A stretch of 64,000 bases of DNA from Dysidea avara (taxonomy: Eukaryota; Porifera; Demospongiae; Dictyoceratida; Dysideidae), in assembly GCF_963678975.1 (NCBI RefSeq), contig NC_089278.1, forward strand, positions 11,559,479 through 11,623,478, in the 5' to 3' direction. The position numbers and the translations under genes were made by a program. How positions within the stretch are numbered: the first letter of the stretch is position 1; each line of letters opens with the position of its first letter. The notes beneath the pieces are model-generated. The model was not told the DNA's origin and did not search any database. It saw only the letters and a list, made by a program, of their open reading frames with translations. This document shows positions 1 to 35,935 of this stretch, one piece after another.

Positions 1-802
1 CATAGATCAGTTGTATGTATTGACTTACCTTCTACCCATTAAGTGTTGTTTTTTTTATATCATAGCAAAGAGCTGTCATATTTCATTGCGTAGGTACAAA
101 ACTCAAATACCTACAGCCCAACACGTCTGCTACAGTGCTGTGACTTGTGCATCCAGGAGTGTGCACTTTTAGGATTCTGTAGTAGGCCTGTACACTGCAT
201 GCCTTTTTAAGTTAAAGTTATCAGGCTAGTAACCAATTTTGTAACAAGACTGTACACTCTACCATTTCAGGCCTACAAAAGCATTCACAAGCTTGTTGAC
301 ATTTAAAGCACATAAACTTTAGGCTTGTACACAGGACTAATGTTTTTGTGTGTAAAAGAACTGTACGCAGGACCAGAGGCCATAGTCCATTGGCTGGACC
401 ACTTTCAGTTGGAAAAAGATCAAGATACTGAGCAATCATCACAATATACAGTGTATTCTAATAGAGGAATATAGCCACTGTTCTTATTACACTGGCTTTT
501 CTAAGCCATTTATTTTCTTGTACTTTTCAAAGGTGCCACCTGCGTGGAATTACATTAGGTTATTTGATCATGCATGTCTCTCAAGAGCAATTTCAAAAGC
601 ACTTCCAAATGTAAGCTTTCACTTTCAGAATTTCTGAAATTTAGCTACAGTAACAGCTAGCTATTAGACATGAAAATGAATTACTTGCTGCTGTAGCACA
701 CCATTGCCAGTATGTAAAATGACCTCCGGATACCGTTTCAGAGCAACTGTTTTTTCAAAAATTTCTCTGGGGGAGCATGCTCCTGAACACCTAGCTTTGC
801 AT
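1..802. other. Presumed upstream intron or flank of the tubby-like gene, one weak candidate exon
   Basis: AT-rich sequence without a recognisable gene. At 533-610 an AG-acceptor and a GTAAGC donor bound 78 open bases in phase 0 (translation starts VPPAWNYIRLFDHACLS). I do not recognise it, and it does not resemble the tubby segment expected before exon 3161. It may be chance or an exon of another gene. Confidence 0.3.
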
Positions 803-1252
803 TAGTGGTGTGCGATATCAGGATTTTTATTTCGATATGTTATCGATACGATATTGGGGTAAATATCGAAATTTCGATACGATTTTCGATAATTTTTAAT
901 TGTGTGGGTGGTGTAAATGCGTGGGTGGCCGATATTTATAAATATGCTTGAAATACAATTTACACACAAACTATTGCATAAAACTAATAATAAGCCTAGA
1001 AAACTGGTAGACAAGTTTTTAAAGTGGCTAGATAGTACAGAACCAACCTTCATTTCTAGCGTGATTGCACAATCACACACTAAATGCTGTAAATTTATCG
1101 AAATATTCTTCGATATTTCGATAATTATCGTAAAATATAACCTTTTCGATAAATATCGAAATCTGCTAAAGCAGTATTGAAAATCGATACGATAACAATA
1201 TCGACAAAATTATCATGAAATCGATATTTTTTCGATATATCGCACATCACTA
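803..1252. mobile_element. hAT-like MITE, 450 bp
   Basis: Terminal inverted repeats TAGTGGTGTGCGATAT and ATATCGCACATCACTA bound an AT-rich interior full of short TATCGATA/CGATATTTCG inversions. An exact 8 bp direct repeat, CTTTGCAT, flanks it (795-802 and 1253-1260). TAG...CTA ends with an 8 bp duplication are diagnostic of hAT elements. It has no transposase, so it is non-autonomous. Confidence 0.85.
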
Positions 1253-3160
1253 CTTTGCATGTGCTTTTGTGTGTCATGGAAAACAGATAATCTCTGATGC
1301 AAATATCACATCATTCGTTACTGGCTTCTAATGCACACTAAACAAAGCTAAGTGCATTAGAAGCTAGTAACGAATGTATGAAGAAAACTACAGCTTGGCA
1401 GTGGCCATAGCTCCTGGCATCAAAGTATGTACACTATATATGTGACTGGATCTGCCAAAACCCAGCATATTGTTGCATTTTTCAAATTCTTTAGTATTGA
1501 ATATTTATAATCTACTTAACCACATGTATGCTCTGGCGAGTTTCAGCAGAGTTACAACTGTAGAAAGTAGCAACAACTGAAAGATTGATTTGTACAGCAA
1601 GTATATGGTTTACAGGAATTTACACAAGAACGCAGTGATATACGGAGTTGCACCTTGCACCATCATGTATCTTCACTACATGCAAAGATGAATCAGTGAA
1701 CGTGTACAATCGCTTCAACATGACATAAACAAATACCCATATCTCACGTATCCGTTAATCTAATTTTCGAACTCTTCTTTAGTAGGCGAACAAGATGAAA
1801 TTTATGGAATTTTTACCCATTGCAATCAATGGTTTATACTGTAAACTGACTTGCACCGCTATACCAGGTTTTCGCAGATCCGGTCACACTTATCCTGGTT
1901 GTGATGCTCTAATATAGCAGTCACTCTATTACAGTAGTCAAATTTAGTAATATTCTGATAGCCTGCTGAAATCACTCTCAGATTTGCACTATCACATGTC
2001 AAAATTTCCTTGGGCACATACACCATGCTTCGCATACTAGTGTGCACTGTTATACGGAATTAGCAAAAGTGATAAAGGTGTATGTGTTCCCCTCAAAACT
2101 GAGCTTATACTTTTAACCCTCTCACCATCAAAATTGTAGATGCTCCAGTCTAAACTGCTATGACTTACAAACCAATGACCATACAATATATGGGAATTCA
2201 CTTTATGCAACCACTAATACCATTATGTAACTTTAAAGTGAAAAAAACTCATCAAATCTCTCACAACAGACTAGTATTGTTTATAATAACACAGTAAACA
2301 TCGCTAACCTGTTGATAGTTGAAGTGATTATTTCCAAGTCTGGTTTTTAGGTGTTTGAACAAGTGTCCATATATGCATGAGGCCACTGATTCAAGACATA
2401 CAAAGGTAGCACATGCCATATAATCCATCTCCTTACTGTTTCTCTACCATTTTCGCTTCAAAGAATCATGTACAGTGCTTAGTACGTATATCAAGTAAAG
2501 TAGTGGTGATGCCATGTAATAGTGCACGAGGTACCGGTTATCCCTGTTCCTGTTCACTATAAGGGCATGACCGCTATTGAATAAGCAAAAGGGCTACTAA
2601 ACGTTTCACAGAAGTAACATAGCGCTATGGTGATTATGGCAGTGAGCTGGTTAAATAATTTTTTCTAAACCAGAGTGAATGCATACTGTACGTTATAGTT
2701 AAAGCACCGCCACACGTGTGTACAGAAAATACAGCACAAGGGGGCGTGGTGAGAAGCTAATACAGCACGAGGTGAAGCCAAGTGCTGTATTTGCCTCGAG
2801 ACACCCCCTGAGTGCTGTATTTTTCTAGCCGTAGAACAAACTGGTAGAATTATTTTGGCTGGTTTTAGTGATTTACAATGTGTTGTTTTTGTAACATTCC
2901 TTAAATAAATCTCAGCATAACCTGTATTTGCCCAAGTATGCTGTATTTGTCCAATTAAGCGCATAACTGTACTGTATTTGCTCAATTAGTTGCATAACTG
3001 TTCTGTATGACTCATACAGTATAGTTATGCAGTTAATAAGTACTGTATGGACGATACGGTACACAGCATCGCTTTAATCCTCCCACGCAAAGCACAGTAT
3101 ATGTGCGTAATGTAGAAGTAGATGATTTTTCTTTACAATTGTGATGGTCTATTTATATAG
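1253..3160. other. Intronic/intergenic sequence with small hairpins
   Basis: No gene is seen. At 1313-1376 two 25 bp arms (CATTCGTTACTGGCTTCTAA and its complement) form a hairpin with a 14 bp loop. From about 2690 to 3090 a repeat carries several copies of TGCTGTATTTG in both orientations, probably a short decayed DNA element. The remainder is unremarkable. Confidence 0.4.
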
Positions 3161-26400
<23,240 letters not shown>

Positions 26401-27640
26401 CAATTATTTTGTGTTCTGCAGACTGGTAACCCTGTCACTTACTATTGTATTGTAAGAAATGGATTGTTTTATATATTTGTTTGTTTGTTCAATTTAAATT
26501 GTTGCATAAAAGGTTTGGTAATAAGTGAGATGATAGCTGGTGCCTGAGTGTTATGAGTGGGATAGTGGGCACTAATATTTTCAGCTAATTAGTTATTGCC
26601 AAGTAAGATATAAGTTGTCTTGAAAAATAGAAGACTACATTTTTCAAGCATTCAATTTGAATAACAGGACTACTTTTGAAGACTGCATCATTCATGCTCT
26701 CAGCCTGCAATGGCAGAATTTAGGACACGTCAATTATTTGGTTACTGCACAATAACCATTACAGTGGTCAGAGGAACCCCTCTTAAAAGAGACCTGGACA
26801 ACCCCTTGATAAAGGACATCCATTTAGGTTCCAAAATTACAGTATTAGTAGCTTGTGCACACATTTACAAAGCAGGGGCTTATATAGGGTGGTTTCCTGG
26901 GGTTCCAGAAACTCACTGAAATTTGAACTTGGAGGCTTGCAGCAGGAAGTACCAAACTGTTAATCAGTGGCAGAGGAAGTACAGTAGTTGATGTGAGGGG
27001 GGCTGGCCAGATTATACATTTGGTACAGTGGTAAGACACCAACTCTCAAAGTAAGAGGTTAGTGGTTCGAGTTCAGCTGTAGGCATTGTTCTCGTTTTTT
27101 TTTACTAATAGAAACACATTTTTAAATAGAACACTCACAATAAAATTAATAATGTAAATATGCAACTAAAAAAGTTTTGAGTTTTTAATTGAAGAAATTG
27201 TATTAATGTTGGATCACTCTTAGCAGCCATAAACCATATATCATGAACCACGATAGTGGGTTCATAATAGCAGGAGTACATAATATAATATTTTATTATT
27301 ATGTACTCTTGATAATAGGGATCGCCCATGTTTATGGCAAAAACTCTAATAGAACGCATGCCTAAAAACCACCTTGGAAAGCATCCTCCAACTCAAAACA
27401 ACCCTCTGGTGGTTCTTTGCAATGAGCATAGGTCCACTAGTAAGTATCAAGTGAAAAGGAAACAGTATGTGTATTTCAGACAAAACTGAAATATGCCTGT
27501 TTGTTCATATCATGAACCACGATAGTGGGTTGATTATGTACCATACGTACATACTATACGCATATATGGTTTTTGTTGTTTTTTTACATTAAGATGATGT
27601 TATCTCACCGGAAATCTTTTTTCTTTTTTTTCATACAAAT
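26401..27640. other. 3' flank of the tubby-like gene, repeats only
   Basis: No clear AATAAA was seen near the stop. A pogo-related fragment (CAGTGGTCAGAGGAACCCCT) lies at about 26760. A tRNA-derived SINE candidate is at 26995-27105. The block ATCATGAACCACGATAGTGG occurs twice (about 27238 and 27510). No gene is recognised. Confidence 0.5.
26995..27105 (+). mobile_element. tRNA-derived SINE fragment
   Basis: An A-box-like TGGTACAGTGGTAAGACACC and, 30 bp on, a B-box-like GGTTCGAGTTC resemble an RNA polymerase III promoter. The sequence ends in a T-run. It cannot fold as a complete tRNA, so it is a SINE head and not a tRNA gene. Confidence 0.55.
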
Positions 27641-27646
27641 AAACAG

Positions 27647-28740
27647 TTAAACAATTAAATCAAAAACTTGAGTCTCTGATTGCACCAAGGCCACACGAGC
27701 ACTTTTGATGTAATGACCTTGTGAAGATCGTACTCCTCTAGTGCACTGGATTGCTGAACGCAGCAAACAAAATGACAGTCTACATCTAATCCATCCTAGT
27801 ACTGTGGCATAAAGGTCATTCCATTTGTCAGACAATAAACTCACCAATCGCTTGTAAAATACACTGGCTTCATGGCCCATTCCCCTGGAAGCAGAGAACA
27901 CTAGAGAGGTAAAAGAACTGTGTTCCACTTCACGGATTCGCAACTCATAAGCTCTCTTTGTTATTTCGCGTTTCCTGTAACATGACTGAAGGGTGGTTCC
28001 ACAGTTGGACGGTGCAAGTGGGTTAAAAACTCTGACGTCCGTATAACATTTTTCATAACGACCACCCCAAAATCCATTCATGGCAATGTCCAAGCGTGCG
28101 CCATCCTGAGTGTTAGCACTCTTCTGTTGAAACCTTTTATCACTTAGAGGCTGCAGATGAGGCTCAACCTCCACATCATGGCACACTTCAGATAATAATT
28201 CAGCTGTGATATCCCACACTTCGTTGTGGCATACTGAAGGGAATCCACCCTTTGAACAAGATAGGGCATGATCAACAGAAAAGTTGATACCACATGCACA
28301 GTGGGAAGGTGTACGAGAGGGCATCCAGCCATACCTCAAAGCAAGGGCATCTTGAAAGGCAGTCTTGTGTAGGGAGAAACCATGTTCCTGCACAGGTAGG
28401 GCAGTAAGCCAGCGAGAAGCACCCTTTTCCTGCGCTAAAGTAACAGCCCTCTAGGGAGTAAGCTTAGAGAACAGTTCCTTAGAAAGAATGGACAAATTGA
28501 TAGTCTTGGATTGTTTAATTTCAAGCTTACGGGAGTACAGACTACAGCGAGTATCGGCAGTATAGCCAAAATTCTGTGATACAATGAGTGATCGTAAGGG
28601 TGCTGTGACATACATTGAAGCAGAAAACTCAATAGATGATAAAGAATCAGGTGCAACAATGCCTAGACCACCAAATCTAGTTGGAAGGACAAAGAGTGAA
28701 CGTTGAAGAGCACCAGGAGGGTCAAGAGCAGTCTAAACTT
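27647..28740 (-). pseudogene. C-terminal tail of a LINE-like reverse transcriptase with zinc knuckle and nuclease-like domain
   Basis: On the minus strand, RFGGLGIVAPDSLSS (end of the reverse-transcriptase thumb region) leads through an in-frame TAG near 28452 to ASRWLTALPVQEHGF, then ALRYGWMPSRTPSHCACG and VDHALSCSKGGFPSVCHNEV, a Cys/His knuckle. After it come RLDIAMNGFWGG and CYTDVRVFNPLAPSN, resembling the catalytic Asp region of restriction-like endonucleases of R2-type retrotransposons, and then GMGHEASVFYKRL. The 3' coding part is open for 248 codons. Upstream it is broken and the polymerase core is missing. I recognise the layout from invertebrate repeats; the exact clade is unknown. 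Confidence 0.75.
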
Positions 28741-29174
28741 TGTCAATAAGGCTTTCTCAAGTGACTGGAAACTAGAAGATGTATCAGGGACTGTACGTGT
28801 TACATACAGCCAACGGCTAAACAGTATACGGTGTGATTTTCCGTACCATACGCGTACGATATAGGCATACGTGTATGGTATGTACCATGTTATACGTATT
28901 ATGCCTTTTCTCAGTGTCTTTTAGCCTTGCCATCACCTAGCTACAATGGGTCTACCTTTACAAGCATTTCTAGCTGAGTAAACTTAGAACACAAAATAAT
29001 AATTTGCTTAGCTGCAACTATAAATTTATTCATCAGCACATTGCACACATGCATTTTATCCTTGCCTTGTCCATGCATTTTCCACTGATGTATCTACGTC
29101 TTATGTGCATGATCACATGTTGTCTGAAGAACTTCACATGAATGGTACTGTGTATGCTACTTTAGCTATCAGAT

Positions 29175-29390
29175 CAGGGGCGCAGGAAGATATTTAACTT
29201 ATGGGTGCCCAGTAATAAAGCTGAAGACCCAAAAAAAAAAACGTCGCGGGTGTGACTGCTTTATTAGAGTCATTGACTGCTCTATTAGAGTATCTTGATC
29301 ATTTCAGTAATATAGTACAATGGCCTGACATCAGTTAGACCACTTGAAATATTTATGGGTACCCAAGCACCCATGCTTCCTACGCCCCTG
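29175..29390. mobile_element. MITE with CAGGGGCGCAGGAAG ends, 216 bp
   Basis: CAGGGGCGCAGGAAG pairs with CTTCCTACGCCCCTG. Direct CAGAT flanks both sides (29170-29174, 29391-29395), suggesting a 5 bp duplication. The interior holds two CTCTATTAGAG-type motifs. Confidence 0.75.
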
Positions 29391-29671
29391 CAGATGGTAT
29401 AATATACGCAATTATAAGTGTGGATAACTGACAATTTACAACAAAATTGGGTAAATAAGCAAGGAGAACAATTACAACGTGCATAGTAGCTAGTAAGTTC
29501 TAACTGAGTGCAAAGCTAACAACTTAAAAAATGAACTCCGTAAGTGTTATCAGTTGTGTAACATGGCCCCTTACTGTGTTTGCATCTTTATCCGGCTGCT
29601 ATATACACTCTTCTTTTGAGGATCCAATTTCTTGTTTACATACTTTTCTTGTTTACATACTGTAAATAGTA

Positions 29672-31045
29672 CCAGGGGCAGATCTAGGATTTATAAAAGG
29701 GGGGGCTAGCTCAAGGTACTAATCTCTTGGGTAGAGGTGTGTGAAGCATGCTGGAACTAGGGGGGTCTGGGGGCATGCCCCCCCAGGGAAATTTTTAAAA
29801 TATATGCTAAAATACTGCAATTTTGAAAATATATGCTAAAATACTGCAATTTGGAGACATTTCTACATAAAATTCATAATATTTTCTGCCTGTAGATATT
29901 TTATATATTGCCTTTAGATTATAGGTATGGCTCTCTGAAGCATTTTGTTAATGGAAAAGTTTGGGTAGGTACAGACAACCAAGTACATGATGCACCCCTC
30001 TCACAATTGCACAACACTGAATAGGTGCATGTTAGAATAATAATGTTGAAAGTGGAAAATTTTGAAATTTGAACAATACAAGATTGAATCTGAGAGCATT
30101 TTCAATGGAAATTGTGTACCTGAATTAAGTATTGCTATACATATTAACTACACAAGTAGATGAATGAAGCCCTTTAAACAGATCAATGCACTTCATTGTA
30201 TGTATAGGTGCAGGCAGATTTGGAAAAATTCCATAACAGAACCAACTACATGTTTCCNNNNNNNNNNNNNNNNNNNNNNNNNNNNNNNNNNNNNNNNNNN
30301 NNNNNNNNNNNNNNNNNNNNNNNNNNNNNNNNNNNNNNNNNNNNNNNNNNNNNNNNNNNNNNNNNNNNNNNNNNNNNNNNNNNNNNNNNNNNNNNNNNNN
30401 NNNNNNNNNNNNNNNNNNNNNNNNNNNNNNNNNNNNNNNNNNNNNNNNNNNNNNNNNAGTTTGGGTAGGTACAGACAACCAAGTACATGATGCACCCCTC
30501 TCACAATTGCACAACACTGAATAGGTGCATGTTAGAATAATAATGTTGAAAGTGGAAAATTTTGAAATTTGAACAACACAAGATTGAATCTGAGAGCATT
30601 TTCAATGGAAATTGTGTACCTGAATTAAGTATTGCCATACATATTAACTACACAAGTAGATGAATGAAGCCCTTTAAACAGACCAATGCACTTTATTGTA
30701 TGTATAGGTGCAGGCAGATTTGGAAAAATTCCATAACAGAACCAACTACATGTTTCCAGTGAATGTTCTATTAGAGTAGTTAACTGACTGCTCTATTAGA
30801 GTATCTTGATCTTGTACACCTCCAATGCTGATCCGGGTCCTTGTTGCATAAACTTTAGCATAAATCCACTGATAATACCTTGGAAAGATGTTTATAAGGT
30901 GGTTTTATGAGTATTTGTATTATTAGGGATCATATAATTATGCTAAGACAAAATTTCATTATAATCCTCAGCATATTGATCAAGTAAAGCCTAAATATGA
31001 AGGGGGGGGGGGCTTCAGCCCTCCCCCCCCCTGACTAGATGAAGG
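29672..31045. repeat. GC-run-bearing repeat spanning the assembly gap
   Basis: CAGGGGCAGATCTAGGATTT followed by a G-run and GGGGGCATGCCCCCCC at 29770 looks like one end of a hAT-like repeat. G/C runs at 31000-31035 (GGGGGGCTTCAGCCC) may be the other end. The 200-N gap and its flanking duplicate lie between, so the true length is unknown. Confidence 0.45.
30258..30457. other. Assembly gap, exactly 200 N
   Basis: Round-number gap. The 300 bp before it (29958-30257) and the 300 bp after it (30458-30757) are the same sequence with four transitions. Frames crossing the N tract are meaningless. Confidence 0.99.
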
Positions 31046-33970
31046 CCTGCTATGGAAGATACTTGTTTGTGTACAAGGTACAGTTACAATAGCTAATCTC
31101 ATGTACAAATTTAAGAGTGCTGCAACTCACAGCTGAGTGACACTACAATGTATTGTGTAGTCCGATCTTCATCCTAGGTTGAATTCAATGTCAAAAAGAA
31201 TTTTTGTAGTAGCTCAAAGGATAACTATCAAGTACATATGTGTTAGATATACAATGTGAATGTGAGAGAATTTGGCTAATTAATTAGAGTTAGCTAAGCG
31301 TCCTTTTAATGTCAAGGCCCATTTTGCACTTTGACGAAGAATGAAGATCATAGACATAGTATACAATACTTTGGAGTACCAGCCCCTTGTATATACAACT
31401 AACGGTCAGCAATTCCGCAGTCTCTTAAATACACAACCACATACTGGTTGCAGCATTGTAACACTGCAGGGAACTTACTGGTCATGAAGATAATGTACTA
31501 ATCCTTGGTGCACTGAGGATTGAATCAGTACATAGACATTATGCACCTATCAATGCTTTGCCCCACTACTATGAACACGAACAGAGGTAAGGGAATCAAC
31601 TGCCAACCTTGTCCCAGGTAGTGGGGCATTTAATGACAGCTGATATCTTGTTGAGCTTTAACACTCTCAGTCTTTACTTTCAAACACTGAGATTTTATCC
31701 TCGGATTTCTCGCATTAAGTTCTATCTCTTTCAGCAAGGCTCACGTGCTGTCTACTAGTAGAGATTTCCAACTAAATTAAATAATTAACATTCCATACAT
31801 TCATTGTTATTATGACAAATATTGTGCTTTTTTCAGGGTCATTTTAGTGCAAACCCCACCTCAATCAGTGGTTCCTATCAAAAGATATAAGGAAAAGAAG
31901 TTGACAGTGTGATGATTTTCCTGTACAGCATTTTCAATGCTTTTTATGTATATTGCATGGCACCAAACACAATATTCAAAGTGTCATAAATCTAGATAGG
32001 AAACTAATAACGACATGAAATTTTCACCACATATCTATTTTATGAAGAACAGCATATGAACTAGGTAAAACCTCTCAAAAGTGACCACTTCTTTGTAGAC
32101 TGACCACTCAGAATATTGCATGAATAAAGAAAGTGATTCACAAATAAAACTGTGTGTAATGTGTAATGTGTAACACTAAGTATACACAGGTACCTAATGC
32201 ATTTTCAGGGATAACTAACTAGAAAAATCAGTAATATTTTATAACATGGTAAGTACTGGCATCACAAGTCACAATTAACACATACTTCGGAAACATGACA
32301 ATCAGATAACACAATGTAAGAGCAACATTATTTTTAAAATAGATTTGTTTGGACACTGCTCAGCTTTATTTGTCACATTGTAAGCACTAAGGATAATAAT
32401 TATTATATAACACAATGACATCACTATACTACAAAGAGAAATTATAAAGTAGTTTCTGATCAAAATTACAATCACTGAAGCTGCTATAAAATGGATCAAA
32501 ACAGCAGTAAATACACCAGAATATAACAACAGGTAAGTGTGAAGCCATGTAAGGCTGGTATCACATGCCAGTCTCCACTTTTGAAAAGATTATGCTCAAC
32601 CTTGAACCTTATTTTGCAATTCCGCGCAAGACAACAAACTGCTCACCTTCAAACTATACTTGCATCGATGCAGGGGGGTGCCTTGAAGCCCAGGGTGATT
32701 GTAATGCTGAATTCTGAACAGTGCTAGATGGCAATTTACCTTCAAAAGGGCCATATTTCCATCGTAATCCAACATCAATCGTCCTCCAATCAAAAAACAC
32801 ATGGAAAAATCGAAATCAGCATATACGGTTTGCCTAGAACCACTTTCTTCGTCCTCATCAGCAGCAGATTCACGCGGAAACACTCGGAAACTTCGCTATC
32901 ACAGGTGCCACATTCTAGACTCTTTCCAAAACCACGCCCACTTTCGGCCGCCATTTTGAATGGGGCTACTATGCCATGCGCATGGCGTATTCTCAGTCTT
33001 TGCAGTGAAGTTGTTTTGTGTATTTTAAAGAAAAGAAGTAGGAAAAGGAAACCACAGATGCTTCTGACGAAATTTAAGACGATGGCCATGATTCTCGGAT
33101 TCTAGCAAGTATAATTTCAGTCAAATTTCCACTCTCCATGGCTTTGTTGTGAGCATAAATTGTTACTCGTGACAATCATTGTGAGTAAGGACAAGGAGTG
33201 GAATGTACAGACCCTAGATACTACATTTTGTGAAGTTTCAATCTGGCAGATCAATTCAGTGCAACCCATCTGATCTTACTATTAAAGGATAGGGACGGAG
33301 ACCGGGAGCTCACAAAGTCCGGAGCTCCTGATAAGACAGATTCTGAGTTGTGCTGTAAACTGAATTTCTGAGACAAAGACAACATCATTTGAGGTGAAAC
33401 TGCTGCCTCAGCAAACAGTATAGTGGGTACATCATTTCAGATAATATGGCTTGTTAAGTAACTAAGGCATTGTAACTAGTGTGCAGTGGTTAACTGTGCA
33501 TTTGTAAGAACACATACAGAACTGGTAATCACTTTTCCATGTACGTAGCTTATATAATGTGGCATGATCACCTTATGTGACATCGTTATACATACAGTAA
33601 TGTATGTTTGTGAAAATTTCATACGTTAGTATGTATCTTCCAGTACAGTGGTGGCTGACTAACTAGACTCAGTTACTAGTGCTACAGACATAAAGTCCGA
33701 TTAGACTGAACAGTTTAGATATCTTTTCTCTCGCAGAATGGATACCTGCATTGCACAAATTCTAACCATATAATTATGTTACTCAGTTTAACCGTTTAAT
33801 CCAAAGAGATATCCAGTGATGTCATCCTTGATACAGTACCATATACACCTTAAAAACATTTTGATGAGAAAACACTCCACTGGTATTATATTCTTTGATA
33901 ATATTCTTTGATAATATGACTTACTGTTGATAATCAGGGAACTTGCATGAATCAGTATGACCAGCATTAT
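31046..33970. other. Intergenic sequence, only weak exon candidates
   Basis: At 31472-31586 on + an AG acceptor and a GTAAGG donor bound open sequence with HRHYAPINALPHYYEHEQR. I do not recognise it. On the minus strand 32740-32895 is open (FSMCFLIGGRLMLDYDGN) and ends at a GTAAAT donor, and 32529-32302 is a hydrophobic AT-rich frame. None joins to another exon. A 20-odd bp module with CGCCATTTTGAATGGGGCTA lies at 32950. Confidence 0.3.
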
Positions 33971-34493
33971 CAGTGTTGGGCAAGTTACTTTGTAAAAGTA
34001 ACTAGTTACATATTACATATTACTTGCAACTGAACTATTTAGTTACAGTTACATATTACCCATAAAATAAAGTAACTGTAATAATATTACATATTATATT
34101 ACTTTGTGTCCACAGCCTTAAGCTGTCACGTGTGAAACTACCACCTTATCACGTGACATGATTGCGCTGTTGGACAATATGCAAATTTTGGTTATAAGTA
34201 AGAAGCTGGTGAATAAGCTTCATTCAGTAGGCCTCGTTACTTCGCAGTGGCTAGGCATTACTCAGAGGATAACTAACGAGATTAGTAACTTCGTTACTTG
34301 TAGTAATAATATTACGTAATATTAGACTCGTTACAGTAACTATATTACTTAGGTAACGCGTTACATTTGTAAGTAAAGTAGCTTGCATTATATTACCTGT
34401 TTTTATAGCGTATTTCGTTATATTACTTTGTTACCACAAAAGTAATAATATTACGTAACGCGTTACATAAGTAGCGCGTTACTCCCAACACTG
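33971..34493. mobile_element. hAT-like MITE of the GTAACGCGTTAC type, 523 bp
   Basis: Ends CAGTGTTGGGCAAGTTACTT and GTTACTCCCAACACTG are flanked by an exact 8 bp AGCATTAT (33963-33970, 34494-34501). The interior is full of GTAATATTAC and GTAACGCGTTAC. This type is widespread in animals. No transposase. Confidence 0.92.
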
Positions 34494-34501
34494 AGCATTA
34501 T

Positions 34502-35646
34502 ATACTTATAGCAGATTTGTAAAGTGTAGTATTTGATAGTTGTATAGCACACATTTTAATCGGACATGTATCTAGCAGTCACATGTGAATGTTGTACTAT
34601 ACAGTGAAAATACTTGGATCTCATTGGCCGCAATTCTTTTCATATGAAGCACTAGGTGTGATCGCATGAACACCTTGGGATGAACTGAATAGAATACAAA
34701 TGGGACCATGGAAAGGTATCCTTAGTAGAGGGGTATCCTAATTTGTTGAGAGTTTAAATGTGTGTATATACAAATGGGAGTACTGGCAAACATTTTTTAG
34801 GTGATTGGTACCATTGTAATAGGTTGTACTTCCGCTTCAACAATTGTCCAGTGGAGTGTGGCGCTTGGCCAGTATCCGAGTGGCCTGCAGATCAAAGGGA
34901 TAGATTTTTTAAAACCCCTTCTATGTATTTGTCCCGTTTCACATTAGTCAACAATTTTCGTCTAGGTTCCCTGACTCATGGTAAACACCTCGTACAGGCT
35001 TTGCCTCCAGTGCCTAACTGGTAAAGCAGATAAAAACAAACAATTGTTAAAAGTACTGTATAATAAGAAACCAAAGTTTGTTGATTCTGAAACTGTTGTT
35101 GCACACCCCTTATAATACTTCTGAAATGAGTGTGAATTAAAATTTTGCATTTTGACTATATGTTCAATAACCACATTACTATGGTCATAGATAGTATGCC
35201 ATAGACTATCTATGCTATGGTAGCTACTTGTATATCAGTAACTAGCTGAAACAGTATAAGCTGAAGACCCAAGTGAATTATATTAACCATTTATACTCCT
35301 CACTGACTCTTGTACTGATAATAGTGACTGTAGTGGCAGCTGATCATGCAAACTTGATTGTATGGGCTGACAACACCTCTGACAAAGCAATTACTGTTGT
35401 TGACTGCTGTCGATGTCTCATGCCTTGTTCAGCCATGATAACCAGCTGCCTTTAACCAGAAACACTAATTCTGCCACCCCAAAGGTATTGATGGGTTGTT
35501 CCTCAACAATACGGCTCTGTTCAAGCTGCTGCTAACACCAGATTTCAATGGAGCGCAATCGAGATTATTTACCGTGGCCCCATTCAAAATGGCGGAAAGG
35601 TGTTGCCATAGCAATGACATACTTTTGGAAAGAGTCTATTGGAATT
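34502..35646. other. Intergenic sequence before the palindrome, no gene
   Basis: No domain or convincing splice structure is seen. At 35580 GGCCCCATTCAAAATGGCGG and, further on, TGGAAAGAGTCTA match modules at 24960-25022 and 32915-32972 in reverse orientation. Confidence 0.45.
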
Positions 35647-35935
35647 CAATCTCGTTATGTACAGACTTGCTCAACCACAAAGTTACGTAATACAGGAAAC
35701 TGATTGATCACGTGATCACCGCACAGAGTTGTTTGTGGTCAACCACGTTTTCTACGTTACAACATAGATGACGAGTGAGTGACCTTTATAAAGGAGATAA
35801 ACTGGTGACTATGTTATGGATACGGAAGGCGCCTTGATGGAAGGTACGGTAACTCACCCCTGTGTTAAACTAAATTTGCAGTGACTTGTGTACGCACACA
35901 TTCATAGTATGAGCAAGTGAACCTCGAGCTTGTAA

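Noticed and set aside
30125..30517. Frames of 80-130 codons across the N gap
   Set aside because: Most codons are N; only the flanking duplicate is real sequence.
32302..32529. Possible multi-pass membrane protein on the minus strand
   Set aside because: Hydrophobic residues follow from AT-rich codons; there is no acceptor before it and no homologous partner exon.
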